The translations under genes and the position numbers were made by a program. Shown piece by piece: positions 18,981 through 27,269 of a stretch of DNA of 64,000 bases; within the stretch, counting starts at the first letter, position 1, and every line of letters starts with the position of its first letter. Source of the DNA: JBFAPK01 sp040676675 (GTDB taxonomy: Bacteria > Actinomycetota > Actinomycetes > Mycobacteriales > Micromonosporaceae). The notes under the pieces were generated by a model. That model was given only the letters and a program-made list of their open reading frames with translations. It had not been told where the DNA came from and ran no database searches. The stretch lies in assembly GCF_040676675.1 (NCBI RefSeq), contig NZ_JBFAPK010000042.1, forward strand, positions 16,102 to 80,101. The letters are read 5' to 3'.

Positions 18981-19199
18981 ATGCCACCGCGCTACCGCTA
19001 TGAGGAAATAGCCGATGACCTGGAGAAGCGGATCGAGGCGGGCGAGTTCTCACCCGGCTCTCGCCTACCCAGCAGGCGGGAGCTGACCGAGCACTACGGC
19101 GTCACGGAACCCGTCATCGATCGGGCCATGCAGAACCTCCGCGCCAAGGGCATCACGGAGACACTGCCAGGCGTCGGCGTGTACGTCCGGGAACGCTGA
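18981..19199 (+). CDS. Short GntR-type winged-helix repressor
   Basis: A 72-residue protein consisting of just the GntR winged helix (RYEEIADDLEKRIEAGEF, SPGSRLPSRRELTEHYGVT, wing ending in LPGVGVYVRER). It lacks the effector-binding domain of full-length GntR proteins. ATG 18981 follows AAGGGA at good spacing. It diverges from the trio of small genes and probably controls them and itself. Confidence 0.82.
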   Translation: MPPRYRYEEIADDLEKRIEAGEFSPGSRLPSRRELTEHYGVTEPVIDRAMQNLRAKGITETLPGVGVYVRER

Positions 19200-19358
19200 G
19201 CCGTACGCGGAGGCCCGACACCTGGCGGCAGGGAATCGCTGCGGATGCGGACCGGGTCTGTTGGACCGGCGTGCGGTGCGCAGCGGACGCGCCGCGGACC
19301 CATCGGCGGGTGGGTTGGCGGGACCCGGCGGCGCGGGCGGCTGCGTACGCTGTCCGGC

Positions 19359-19649
19359 GTGGACGTTCAGATGCGGGCCTCGGACGACGACCGGCAGCGG
19401 GTCATCGCGGACCTGCAACGACACACCGAGGCGGGGCGGCTCGACCTCGACGAGTTCTCCGAGCGGGTCGGCGCGGTCTACTCCGCCCGTACCCTCGGCG
19501 AGCTGGCGGCCGTCACCCGGGACCTACCCGCGGTCCCGGCCGGCGTCCCCGGCGACGCCACCAACGGCCGTCGTGACCTGCTGATCCTCTTCGCGGTCGC
19601 CGCGGTGACCCTGGTGCTGCTCGGGATCTACATCGCGGTCGTCCGCTGA
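19359..19649 (+). CDS. DUF1707 (SHOCT-like) membrane protein
   Basis: A 96-residue protein: DUF1707 domain (MRASDDDRQRVIADLQRHTE, GRLDLDEFSERVGAVYSART) followed by one C-terminal transmembrane helix (LLILFAVAAVTLVLLGIYIAVV). Such proteins are common in actinobacteria and have no settled function. TACGCT at 19346-19351 lies 7 bases before GTG 19359, indicating a leaderless mRNA. Its last 126 bases overlap the 3' end of the convergent exporter gene. Confidence 0.8.
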   Translation: MDVQMRASDDDRQRVIADLQRHTEAGRLDLDEFSERVGAVYSARTLGELAAVTRDLPAVPAGVPGDATNGRRDLLILFAVAAVTLVLLGIYIAVVR

Positions 19650-21101
19650 GCCCGGTCCGGCGGCCCGCACGGCGCCGCCGGGCACGGGCACGGGCCCGCC
19701 GTCGGCAGCGCCATCCGCGTCGGGGCCCGCGTCCCGGTCCAGCTCCCGCCAGGTCCGGCCGAGGAACGGTCGCACCGTCACGACCAGGTAGGCCAGGCCG
19801 AAGAGCAGGCAGGCGACCCGCAGGTCCAGTCCGGACACCGCCCAGCCGGCCAGCAGGCCGCCCAACGGGATGCCCGCCCAGCAGAGCGCCTGGGACAGTC
19901 CGAGCACCCGGGCCCGCAGCGACTCCGGTATCCGCTCGTAGGAGACCGCGCCGAGGATCGGGTTGACCGCCGCGATGGCCAGCCCGGCGGCGAAGGCGAC
20001 CGGGTAGACAATCCATTCCCGGTCCAGTACGCCGAGGACGACGAAGCGCGGCGCGCCGGCGATCAGGAAACCGACCGCGAAGACGGGGAAGCGCGGCACC
20101 CGCGGCGCGATCGCGGTGAAGACCACGTTCCCGAGCATCGCGCCGGTGGCGAAGACCGCGGAGAGCAGGCCCAGCGCGACCGGGGAGCCGACGATGTCGC
20201 GCGCCCACACCGGCGCGAGCACCGTGCCGTACGCCGCGTCGGCGAGGTTGGTCACGAAGAGCATCAGCGCGACGCCGCGGATCAGCCGGTCCCGGAGCAG
20301 GAAGCGCAGCCCGGCGGCGAGCGCCACGAGGTACGGCTCGTGCCGGCCCGGCGGCGCGGCGTCCTCCGGCGCGGCTTGGCCCGGCGCGGCTTGGCCCGGC
20401 GCGGCTTCCCCGGGCGGTGCGGAGTCGGGGCGTACCGGCGGGCGGGGCCGGACCGCGACGGCGACGACCAGCGCGGCCACCGCGAAGGTGGCGGCGTCGA
20501 CCAGCAGCACGACCGGCGCGTCGAGGGCGGCGACGAGCAGCCCGGCCAGCGACGCGCCGAGCAGGGTGGCGAGGCGGCTCAGCCCGTCGTGGAGGCTGGT
20601 GGCCCGGGTCATCGCGGTCCCCGACGCCTCGACGGCGACGGGGAAGACCACGCGCTTGGCGGTGTCGCCGAAGCCGCGCAGCAATCCGGCCGCCGCGACC
20701 AGGGCGCAGAGCGCGCCGAAGGTGAGCCCGCCCGCGAGGTGCAGCACCGGTACGGCGGCCACCGCTAGGGTGCTCGCCACGTCGGCGACCACGCTGGTCC
20801 GGCGTCCGCCGACCCGGTCGATCAAGGGCCCGCCCAGGCCGCAGGCCAGGACGTAGGGCAGCATCTCGGCGAACGCGACGACGCCGGTACGGGCGGCGCT
20901 GCCGGTCGTGCTGAGCGCGAACCAGGGCAGGGCGACCAGGCTCATCCGGGTACCGACCAGCGAGAGCGTCTCGGCCGTCAGCAGGCCGACCAGCGCCCGG
21001 CGGCGGCCGGACCGGGCCCGCTCGGGCGCCTCCCGGCGGCTGGACCGGGCCCGCTCGGGCGCCTCCCGGCGGCTCGCCGATCGGTCCGGGGCGGCGCGCA
21101 T
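19524..21101 (-). CDS. MFS transporter
   Basis: A 525-residue MFS transporter with about 12 hydrophobic helices; GGPLIDRVGGRRTSVVADV is the loop 2-3 signature. A hydrophilic Gly/Ala/Pro-rich loop of about 40 residues lies between helices 6 and 7. The N-terminus carries a duplicated REAPERARS segment encoded by a 30-base direct repeat near 21010-21075. The start overlaps the stop of the ArsR-type gene (TGATG), so the pair is coupled and the transporter is likely the target of that regulator. The last ~65 residues are hydrophilic and the reading frame runs 126 bases into the convergent DUF1707 gene. The substrate is unknown; drug efflux is the usual guess. Confidence 0.82.
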   Translation of the reverse strand: MRAAPDRSASRREAPERARSSRREAPERARSGRRRALVGLLTAETLSLVGTRMSLVALPWFALSTTGSAARTGVVAFAEMLPYVLACGLGGPLIDRVGGRRTSVVADVASTLAVAAVPVLHLAGGLTFGALCALVAAAGLLRGFGDTAKRVVFPVAVEASGTAMTRATSLHDGLSRLATLLGASLAGLLVAALDAPVVLLVDAATFAVAALVVAVAVRPRPPVRPDSAPPGEAAPGQAAPGQAAPEDAAPPGRHEPYLVALAAGLRFLLRDRLIRGVALMLFVTNLADAAYGTVLAPVWARDIVGSPVALGLLSAVFATGAMLGNVVFTAIAPRVPRFPVFAVGFLIAGAPRFVVLGVLDREWIVYPVAFAAGLAIAAVNPILGAVSYERIPESLRARVLGLSQALCWAGIPLGGLLAGWAVSGLDLRVACLLFGLAYLVVTVRPFLGRTWRELDRDAGPDADGAADGGPVPVPGGAVRAAGPGSADDRDVDPEQHQGHRGDREEDQQVTTAVGGVAGDAGRDRG

Positions 21102-21685
21102 CACGGCACCTCGTCCGGGCCGCGGAGGAACGGCATGAGCTGCACCTGCAGGTCCACCGGTTCGGCGCCGTCCGGGGTGTCCGGGCCGGCCGCGTCGTCG
21201 TGGCGGTACCGCTCGACCAGCGCGAAGATGGCCCGATTCAGCTCCTCCCCCTCCGCCGGGGTGAGCCGCAGCCGCCAACTGCTGATGGTCGGCACGTCCC
21301 GCCACTGTTCGGGCAGGGCGGCGCGCTCGCCGAGCCAGCGGTCGACCCGTTCGGCGTAGAGCGACGCGACGCCGCGCAGGTACGCCTCGGTCTCCTCGGG
21401 GGCCTCCCGGGCCAGGTCCGGATCGTCGAGAAGGGTCCGCGTGTGCGCCGCCTTCCACCACCGCTCCCGGCCGGCGCCCCGGTCCGGGTCCTCGACCACG
21501 AAGCCGTACTGGGCAAGCTGGCGCAGGTGGTAGCTGGTGGCGCCGGTGGACTGGCCGAGCCGCTGGGCGAGCAGGGTGGCCGTGGCGGGACCGTGCTCGC
21601 GCAGCGCGTTGAGCATCCGTACCCGCAGCGGGTGCGCGAGCCCGCGCAGCGAGACGGGATCGGGACGGGCGGCTTCCGAAGACAT
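21101..21685 (-). CDS. ArsR-type winged-helix regulator
   Basis: A 194-residue regulator with a winged helix at residues ~10-75 (LRGLAHPLRVRMLNALREHG, TGATSYHLRQLAQYGFV, then wing GRERWWKA) and a C-terminal helical part likely used for dimerisation or ligand sensing. No ArsR metal-binding cysteines are seen. ATG 21685 is the first codon of the conserved part; an upstream ATG at 21721 would start inside the operator. It precedes the coupled MFS gene. Confidence 0.83.
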   Translation of the reverse strand: MSSEAARPDPVSLRGLAHPLRVRMLNALREHGPATATLLAQRLGQSTGATSYHLRQLAQYGFVVEDPDRGAGRERWWKAAHTRTLLDDPDLAREAPEETEAYLRGVASLYAERVDRWLGERAALPEQWRDVPTISSWRLRLTPAEGEELNRAIFALVERYRHDDAAGPDTPDGAEPVDLQVQLMPFLRGPDEVP

Positions 21686-21698
21686 GTTTGCAACGGTA

Positions 21699-21724
21699 TC
21701 CTTGCAAAGGAGTCTTTGCAAGGA
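21699..21724. promoter_or_regulatory. Operator: perfect 11-bp inverted repeat upstream of arsR-type gene
   Basis: TCCTTGCAAAG and CTTTGCAAGGA are separated by GAGT, and a further half site TTTGCAA lies 9 bases towards the gene. The symmetry, the A/T content and the position 14 bases before the start codon fit an autoregulatory operator of the ArsR-type protein. The 178-base stretch from 21725 to 21903 otherwise shows nothing I can name. Confidence 0.7.
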
Positions 21725-21903
21725 TTGTACGGCGAACCGCCGCCGCGGTAGCGGACGATGATGCGGCCGGCACCAGCGCGGGACGGGCCGAACCGGGAAC
21801 AGGCGTAGGACGGGCGCGGGACAGGCGGGAAAGGCAGCACGGGCGGGCCGGGCGGGACGCGCCGACTACCGGGACGCCCGGCCCCGTCGACCGGACCCTT
21901 CCC

Positions 21904-22167
21904 CTACCGGTCCACCTGGGTGAAGTCCCACTCGTGCGGCGGGCGGGCGACCAGCCGCGACGGCGGTTCCGGCAGGCTCACCGGGCTGCCGCGCCACTTC
22001 GAGACGACCACGAGCCGGTGGTCGGTGGAGGAGAAGACCTCGCTCGACAGGTGCAGCGGATGGTGGTCGAAGTCCGGCAACGCCTTCTCGCAGACCCAGT
22101 CGATCAGGTCGGTGAACCCGGTCGGCTCCGCGCGCGCCTCCCACATCCGCACGATCACGTCGGCCAT
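21904..22167 (-). CDS. Conserved hypothetical protein upstream of tsaD
   Basis: An 87-residue soluble protein (MADVIVRMWEARAEPTGFTD, HHPLHLSSEVFSSTDHRLVVVSKW). The alternating beta-alpha pattern and length recall antibiotic-biosynthesis-monooxygenase-like dimeric barrels, but I cannot confirm this. ATG 22167 is preceded by GGGAGGAG. It is the last gene of the tsaB-rimI-tsaD group, ending away from the ArsR operator. Confidence 0.7.
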   Translation of the reverse strand: MADVIVRMWEARAEPTGFTDLIDWVCEKALPDFDHHPLHLSSEVFSSTDHRLVVVSKWRGSPVSLPEPPSRLVARPPHEWDFTQVDR

Positions 22168-22201
22168 TACTCCTCCCAGCGGCGGCGAAGACGCCGGAAC
22201 A

Positions 22202-23248
22202 CTACACGCTGACGACGGTCAACGGCATCGCGGAATCGGCGGGCAGGTCGAGCCGGCTGGGCGCGACGCCGGCGGCGACCAGGTGCGACCCGAGCGCCGC
22301 CACCATCGCGCCGTTGTCGGTGCAGAGCTTGGGCCGGGGCGCCCGCACCGTGATCCCGTACCGCGCCGCCCGCTGCTCGGCCATCGCGCGCAGCCGCGAG
22401 TTCGCCGCCACCCCACCGCCGATGACCAGGGTCTCCACCCCGTGCTCCCGGCAGGCGTCCAGCGCCTTGGCGACGAGCACGTCGCAGACCGCCTCCTGGA
22501 ACGACGCGGCCACGTCGGCGACCGGTACCGGCTCGCCCGCCCGCTCGCGCGCCTCCACCCAGCGCGCCACGGCCGTCTTGAGCCCCGAGAAGGAGAAGTC
22601 GAACCGGTGGGTGGCGAGATCCCGGGGCGCGGTCAGGCCGCGCGGGAAGGCGATCGCGTCGGCGCGACCGGACCGCGCCTCCCGGTCGATCGGCGGTCCG
22701 CCCGGGAACGGCAGCCCGAGCAGGCGCGCGACCTTGTCGAACGCCTCCCCCGCCGCGTCGTCGATGGTGGCGCCCAGCGGCGTGACCCCGGTGGCGAGGT
22801 CGTCCACGAGCAGCAGCGACGAGTGCCCGCCGGAGACCAACAGGGCCACCGCGGGCTCGGGCAGCGGCCCGTGCTCCAGGGTGTCCACGGCGACGTGCGC
22901 CGCGAGGTGGTTCACGCCGTACACCGGCTTCTCCGCGGCGAGCGCGTAACCCTTGGCGGCGGCCACGCCGACCAGCAGCGCCCCGGCCAGGCCCGGGCCC
23001 GCCGTCACGGCGATCGCGTCGATGTCGGCGAGGGTCACCCCGGCGTCGTCCAGGGCGCGCCGCATGGTCGGCACGATCGCCTCCAGATGCGCCCGGCTCG
23101 CCACCTCCGGAACCACCCCGCCGAACCGCGCGTGCTCGTCCACGCTGGAGGCGAGCGCGTCGGCGAGCAGGGTGTGTCCGCGGACGATGCCGACGCCGGT
23201 CTCGTCGCAGGAGGTCTCGATACCGAGGATGAGTGGTTCGTCTGCCAT
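22202..23248 (-). CDS. tsaD: tRNA N6-adenosine threonylcarbamoyltransferase TsaD
   Basis: The 348-residue Kae1/TsaD protein transfers the threonylcarbamoyl group to A37 of ANN-decoding tRNAs, working with TsaB and TsaE. The N-terminal LGIETSCDETG motif, the metal ligands His114 and His118 (NHLAAH) and the later GGVAANSRLR and CTDNGAM segments are intact. It lies 5 bases downstream of rimI. tsaB is two genes upstream and tsaE is at 33.2 kb, so the bacterial t6A transfer set is present in this window. Confidence 0.96.
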   Translation of the reverse strand: MADEPLILGIETSCDETGVGIVRGHTLLADALASSVDEHARFGGVVPEVASRAHLEAIVPTMRRALDDAGVTLADIDAIAVTAGPGLAGALLVGVAAAKGYALAAEKPVYGVNHLAAHVAVDTLEHGPLPEPAVALLVSGGHSSLLLVDDLATGVTPLGATIDDAAGEAFDKVARLLGLPFPGGPPIDREARSGRADAIAFPRGLTAPRDLATHRFDFSFSGLKTAVARWVEARERAGEPVPVADVAASFQEAVCDVLVAKALDACREHGVETLVIGGGVAANSRLRAMAEQRAARYGITVRAPRPKLCTDNGAMVAALGSHLVAAGVAPSRLDLPADSAMPLTVVSV

Positions 23249-23253
23249 GTTCC

Positions 23254-23700
23254 TCAGTCCAATTGGCGCTGCATCACCAGCGCGTCCGTGTTGCTGGGTT
23301 GGTAGTAGCCGCGGCGGATCCCGACGGCCTCGAAACCGTACGCCGCGTAGAGCTTCTGGGCCGGCGCGTTGTCCACCGCCACCTCCAGGAACGTGCTGCG
23401 TACGCCCCGGCGCCCGGCCTGGGCGAGCAGCGCCTCCAGCAGCGCCCGCCCGATGCCGGAACGCTGCCGGTCCCGGCGTACCGCGATGTTCTGCACCCAC
23501 GCCTCGTCGGGCGGGGCCAGGGCGAGACCGGCGTAGCCGACGACCTCGCCGCTCGCCTCGTCCAGCGCGACCGTGTAGTGGTGGCCGTTGGCCAGCTCGT
23601 TCCAGAACATCGCCGCCGACCACTGCTCGGCCCCGAAGAGATCCGCCTCGATCGGCAGCACCTCGTCGATGTGCCACCAGCGGAACCGACCGAGCCTCAC
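23254..23700 (-). CDS. rimI: Ribosomal-protein-alanine N-acetyltransferase RimI
   Basis: A 148-residue GNAT acetyltransferase with the acetyl-CoA binding segment VRRDRQRSGIGRALLEALL and the typical C-terminal LYAAYGFEAVGIRRGYYQ. RimI acetylates the N-terminus of ribosomal protein S18 in E. coli; actinobacterial homologues often have a broader range. It starts with GTG 23700 and lies between tsaB and tsaD in the usual order. Confidence 0.92.
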   Translation of the reverse strand: MRLGRFRWWHIDEVLPIEADLFGAEQWSAAMFWNELANGHHYTVALDEASGEVVGYAGLALAPPDEAWVQNIAVRRDRQRSGIGRALLEALLAQAGRRGVRSTFLEVAVDNAPAQKLYAAYGFEAVGIRRGYYQPSNTDALVMQRQLD

Positions 23701-23788
23701 CCCGGCGCCCCGGCGGGTCCGCGCGCCACGCCGGCCCCTCCCGAGGGCGCGGCGCCGTGGCCGGTCGCCGCCGTACGGGCGTACCGGA

Positions 23789-24466
23789 TCACTGCAGCAC
23801 CGACTTGCGCGCCAGCGCCGCCACCGCGTCGGGGCGGCGCAGGTAGAGCGGGGTCAGCGGCTCGCCGGGCGCGCCGGACCGCACCCGCTCGGCGGCCAGC
23901 TCGGCCAGCGCCCACGCCGGCGGGTAGCGGGGCTCGTCGCGCAGCGGCAGCCCGAGCGCCTCCGGGTACCGGTGCGCGCCCTCGCCGACCGCGACGACCG
24001 CCCCGAGTTCGGCCGCCCGGCCGGCCACCTCGGCCGGCGCGTCGACCTCCGGTCCGGCCAGGCGCCGGCCCGCGCCGTCGTAGACGGCCCAGTAGATCTC
24101 GCGCCGGCGGGCGTCGCTCGCCACCAGTACGGTCTGCTCGCCCTTCGCCGCGTGGCCGATCGCGTCCAGCGAGCCGACGCCGTACGTGGGTATGCCGAGC
24201 ACCTGGCCCATGCTGGCCGCGGTGACCAGACCGACACGCAGCCCGGTGAAGGGTCCGGGGCCGAGCCCGGCCACGATCGCGCCCAGGTCGGCGGGGCGGG
24301 CGCCGGCCTCGGCCAGCACCGCGTCCACCTGGGGGGCGAGCAGCTCCCCGTGCGCCCGGGCGTCGACGGTACGCCGCTCGGCGCGGAGCGTGACGCGGTC
24401 GGGCGTGATCTCCGCCAGCGCCGCGGTCACCGCTGGGGTCGACGAATCCACCACGAGTACGAGCAC
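23789..24466 (-). CDS. tsaB: TsaB, t6A complex scaffold subunit
   Basis: The 225-residue TsaD paralogue starts VLVLVVDSSTPAVTAAL and keeps the GLGPGPFTGLRVG segment, but lacks the metal-binding HxxxH of TsaD, as expected for the non-catalytic subunit. It dimerises with TsaD. ACCTTA at 24473-24478 (TAAGGT read towards the gene) lies 6 bases before GTG 24466, so the transcript is probably leaderless. Confidence 0.93.
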   Translation of the reverse strand: MLVLVVDSSTPAVTAALAEITPDRVTLRAERRTVDARAHGELLAPQVDAVLAEAGARPADLGAIVAGLGPGPFTGLRVGLVTAASMGQVLGIPTYGVGSLDAIGHAAKGEQTVLVASDARRREIYWAVYDGAGRRLAGPEVDAPAEVAGRAAELGAVVAVGEGAHRYPEALGLPLRDEPRYPPAWALAELAAERVRSGAPGEPLTPLYLRRPDAVAALARKSVLQ

Positions 24467-24500
24467 ACCCTGACCTTAGCCGGGCATCGACTACCGCCCG

Positions 24501-25580
24501 TCACCACCCGGCCGGCACCGCCGCTCCCGTCCCGGCCCGCTCGGCGACCGCCGGCCGCGGCCCGCCGCCCGGGCCCGGCGGCGCGGAGATCGGCCCGACG
24601 ATGGAGCCCGGCGGTACGGGATGCGGCTGGCCGGCCGGCTCCGGCAGCACGGGATGCGGCCCGCCGGCCGGCTCCGGCAGCACTGGGTGCGGCTGGCTGG
24701 CCGCGTAGAGCAGCTCCCGCACGTCCGGCTCGGCCTCCCGGTCGGCGCGCCAGACCAGGCGCAGGGCGAGCGGGGCTGCCGGCTCGGCCGGATCGATCCG
24801 GCGCAGCGCCCCGGCGGCCAGCTCCCCGGCCACCGCGAACTCGGGCAGCAGCGCCAAGCCCAGACCCTGCGCCGCCCAGGCTCGGGCGATCTCGACGTGG
24901 CCGACCTCAACCCGGTCGCCGATGCCGCCGAGGAGCCGGTCGACCGCCATCCGGAACGAGCACCCGGCCGGGGTGAGCAGCCACCGCTCGTCGGCCAGCC
25001 GGGGCCACGGTACGCCGCGGGCGCCGGCCAGCGGGTGGGTCGGCGCGGCGACCAGCGCGAGCGGTACGGGATCCAGGTCGGTGAAGGCCAACTCGTCCGG
25101 CGGCAGCACGGCGGTGAAACCGAGCGCGCCCAGGGCGGCGCCGGTGTCCAGGAGCAGCGCGGCGTCGAGTTGTCCCGTGGCGACCCGCCGCAGCAGTTCA
25201 TCCCGCCGGCCGGAGGGCTCGACCTCGACCGCGAGCTCCGGCCGGCGCCGCGCCAGCCGGGCGAGGACCGCGGGGACCAGGCGCGCGACGAGCGTCTCCA
25301 GCGCGCCCAGCCGTACCGCCGGCCGGGCGCCGGTCACCTCGCGGCGGGCCTGCTCGGCCTCGTCCAGCAGCCGCCGCGCCCAGCGCAGCAGCACCTCGCC
25401 GGCCGGGGTGAGCCGCATCCCGTCCGGCGTGCGGTCGAAGAGCGGCACCGCGAGCGAGCGTTCCAGCCGGCGGATCTGATCCGACACCGAGGACGGGGCG
25501 AGTCCGAGCACGCCGGCCGCCTCGGTGACGGTGCCGGCACGGACCACGGCGACGAAGGTACGGAGCTGGCGCAGTTCCAC
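24501..25580 (-). CDS. LysR-type regulator with proline-rich repeat tail
   Basis: The 359-residue protein has an N-terminal winged helix (ELRQLRTFVAVVRAGTVTEAAGVLG) and a LysR substrate-binding domain to about residue 295. The last ~65 residues are a Pro-rich tail with PHPVLPEPAG repeated, encoded by three ~33-base tandem repeats near 24618-24715. ACGGTA at 25588-25593 (TACCGT towards the gene) lies 7 bases before GTG 25580. It diverges from the DHA2 exporter and probably controls it through the palindrome at 25601-25619. The effector is unknown. Confidence 0.86.
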   Translation of the reverse strand: MELRQLRTFVAVVRAGTVTEAAGVLGLAPSSVSDQIRRLERSLAVPLFDRTPDGMRLTPAGEVLLRWARRLLDEAEQARREVTGARPAVRLGALETLVARLVPAVLARLARRRPELAVEVEPSGRRDELLRRVATGQLDAALLLDTGAALGALGFTAVLPPDELAFTDLDPVPLALVAAPTHPLAGARGVPWPRLADERWLLTPAGCSFRMAVDRLLGGIGDRVEVGHVEIARAWAAQGLGLALLPEFAVAGELAAGALRRIDPAEPAAPLALRLVWRADREAEPDVRELLYAASQPHPVLPEPAGGPHPVLPEPAGQPHPVPPGSIVGPISAPPGPGGGPRPAVAERAGTGAAVPAGW

Positions 25581-25600
25581 GCCGACCACGGTACGCAGGG

Positions 25601-25619
25601 CGTTCGGTTTTGCCGAACG
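25601..25619. promoter_or_regulatory. LysR-type operator between divergent lysR and exporter genes
   Basis: CGTTCGG and CCGAACG (perfect 7-bp arms) flank TTTTG. The core TTCGG-N5-CCGAA fits the T-N11-A rule for LysR sites, and it lies directly upstream of the predicted lysR -10 hexamer. Confidence 0.65.
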
Positions 25620-25676
25620 ACCCGTGCGATCGCGCCGGTGGAGCCGGGACGGGCGCCGGCGCAGGGTGGTCGCCGG

Positions 25677-25760
25677 TCCGCCGGAGGCGGCACGAGGACA
25701 CCCGTCCGCCGCAGGCGGCACGACGACACCGGCCCGCCAGAGGCGGCACGACGACGCAGG
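25677..25760 (+). repeat. Three 28-base tandem repeats, each a small hairpin
   Basis: Units 25677-25704, 25705-25732 and 25733-25760 share YCCGCC-NNN-GGCGGCACGA, then SGAC and a variable end. The spacing is exactly 28 bases each time, so the array is out of phase with codons and unlikely to be coding. Each unit can fold as CCGCC-NNN-GGCGG. The array fills the leader of the DHA2 exporter gene, ending 10 bases before its ATG. Confidence 0.75.
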
Positions 25761-25770
25761 GAGACGAGCG

Positions 25771-27165
25771 ATGTCCGACTCATCCACCACCCTCCGGGCC
25801 GCCCGGCCGGCCCGGGCCGTACCACCATCGGGGCGGGGCCGGCTGCTGCTGGGCCTCTCCCTCGGGTACTTCATGGTGCTGCTCGACACGACCGTCCTCA
25901 CGGTCGCCCTGCCCGACCTGGCCCGGGACCTCGGCGGCTCGGTCGGCGGGCAGCAGTGGGCGGTCAACGGCTACACGGTCGCCTTCGCGGCGCTGCTGCT
26001 CACCGCCGGCGCCGCCACCGACCGGTACGGCGCACACCGGGTCTTCCGCGCCGGCGTCGCCGCGTTCGGCGTACTGTCGCTGCTCAGCGCCGCCGCGCCC
26101 GCGCTCGGCGCGCTGGTCGCGCTGCGGGCGGCCCTCGGCGTCGCCGGGGCGGCCTGCCTGCCCAGCTCGCTGGCGCTGATCGCGCGGGCCTATCCGGTAC
26201 CGGCCGAACGGGCGCGGGCGATGGGCGCCTGGGCCGCCATCACCGGGGTGGCGCTGGGGGCCGGCCCGGTCGTCGGCGGGCTGCTGGTCGAGGCGGCCGG
26301 CTGGCGCGCGGTCTTCCTGGTCAACGTGCCGCTCGCCGCCGTCGCGCTGGCCCTGACCGCCGGCTCGGCGATCCGCTGCCCGACCGGCGCCCGGCCGATC
26401 GACCGACCCGGCCAGCTGGTCGCCTGCGCCCTGCTGGCGCTCGGCACCGACGCGATCATCGCCGCCGGCGAGCGGGCCGGCACGCACGCCCTGCTCGCCA
26501 GCCTGGCGACCGTCGGCACCGGGGCGCTGCTGGCGCGGCGGCAACGATCCGCCCCCGCCCCGGTGCTGCCGGCCGACGTGATCCGGGCGCCGGGGGTGCG
26601 GATCGGGCTGCTCACCGGCGCCGGGGTGAACTTCACGCTCGCCGGGGCCCTCTTCGTGCTCACCCTGCTGCTGCAGGAGCGGTTCGACCCGATCCGTACC
26701 GGTCTGGCGTTCCTGCCGCTCACCCTGCCGACCGCCGTCAACCCCCTGCTCACCGGCCGCCTCGTCGCCCGGCACGGGCCCCGCCCGGCGGTGTTGGCCG
26801 GCCTCGCGCTGATCACCGCCGGCACGGCGCTGCTCGCGGGCGCGACCCTGGCCCACGGCGGCTACCCGCCGCTGGCGGCGGGGCTGGCGCTGCTCGGGTT
26901 CGGCATCTCGTTCGCGCTACCGGCGCTGGTCACCGGGGTGGTGGCGGCGGCGCCCGCGGGCACGGCCGGCACCGCCGGTGGGCTGCTCAACGCGGTCCGC
27001 CAGGTCGGCGCGGCGCTCGGGGTGGCCGTCATGGGCGCACCGGTCGCGATCCTCGGGCCCGGCCGTGGCGCCGGGTACGCCTTCCTGCTGGCCACGGCGC
27101 TCTGCGCGGCCGTCGCCCTGCTGACCGCACGCCGGCGACCGGCCCGCCCGGCTACCGGGTCCTGA
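25771..27165 (+). CDS. DHA2-family MFS exporter
   Basis: The 464-residue protein has about 14 hydrophobic helices and the DHA2 signatures LDTTVLTVALPDL in helix 1 and GAATDRYGAHRVF in the loop 2-3. The helix 5 antiporter motif is present as GVALGAGPVVGGLL. These proteins usually export drugs or antibiotics by proton exchange. The gene diverges from the LysR regulator. GGGAGA lies before ATG 25771, just after the 28-base repeat array. Confidence 0.87.
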   Translation: MSDSSTTLRAARPARAVPPSGRGRLLLGLSLGYFMVLLDTTVLTVALPDLARDLGGSVGGQQWAVNGYTVAFAALLLTAGAATDRYGAHRVFRAGVAAFGVLSLLSAAAPALGALVALRAALGVAGAACLPSSLALIARAYPVPAERARAMGAWAAITGVALGAGPVVGGLLVEAAGWRAVFLVNVPLAAVALALTAGSAIRCPTGARPIDRPGQLVACALLALGTDAIIAAGERAGTHALLASLATVGTGALLARRQRSAPAPVLPADVIRAPGVRIGLLTGAGVNFTLAGALFVLTLLLQERFDPIRTGLAFLPLTLPTAVNPLLTGRLVARHGPRPAVLAGLALITAGTALLAGATLAHGGYPPLAAGLALLGFGISFALPALVTGVVAAAPAGTAGTAGGLLNAVRQVGAALGVAVMGAPVAILGPGRGAGYAFLLATALCAAVALLTARRRPARPATGS

Positions 27166-27269
27166 CAACCGATCCCCTCGGGCTGTCAACCTCTGAGCGC
27201 GCACCCGCGTGTGCCGTGGCGGACGCGCCCGAACCCGGGTGCCGTCACGACGTGGAGGAACTTTCCCCG

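Noticed and set aside
18128..21721. Prophage or integrative element
   Set aside because: No integrase, attachment-site repeat, tRNA or phage structural gene is present; small genes and regulators alone are not enough.
25677..25760. CRISPR array
   Set aside because: Only three contiguous units with no spacers and no cas genes.
24621..27269. A plus-strand open frame running unbroken into the S8 protease frame
   Set aside because: It is antisense to the LysR gene and out of frame with the DHA2 exporter, translates to Arg/Gly-rich low-complexity sequence, and is a by-product of high GC. The protease starts at 27270 with its signal sequence.
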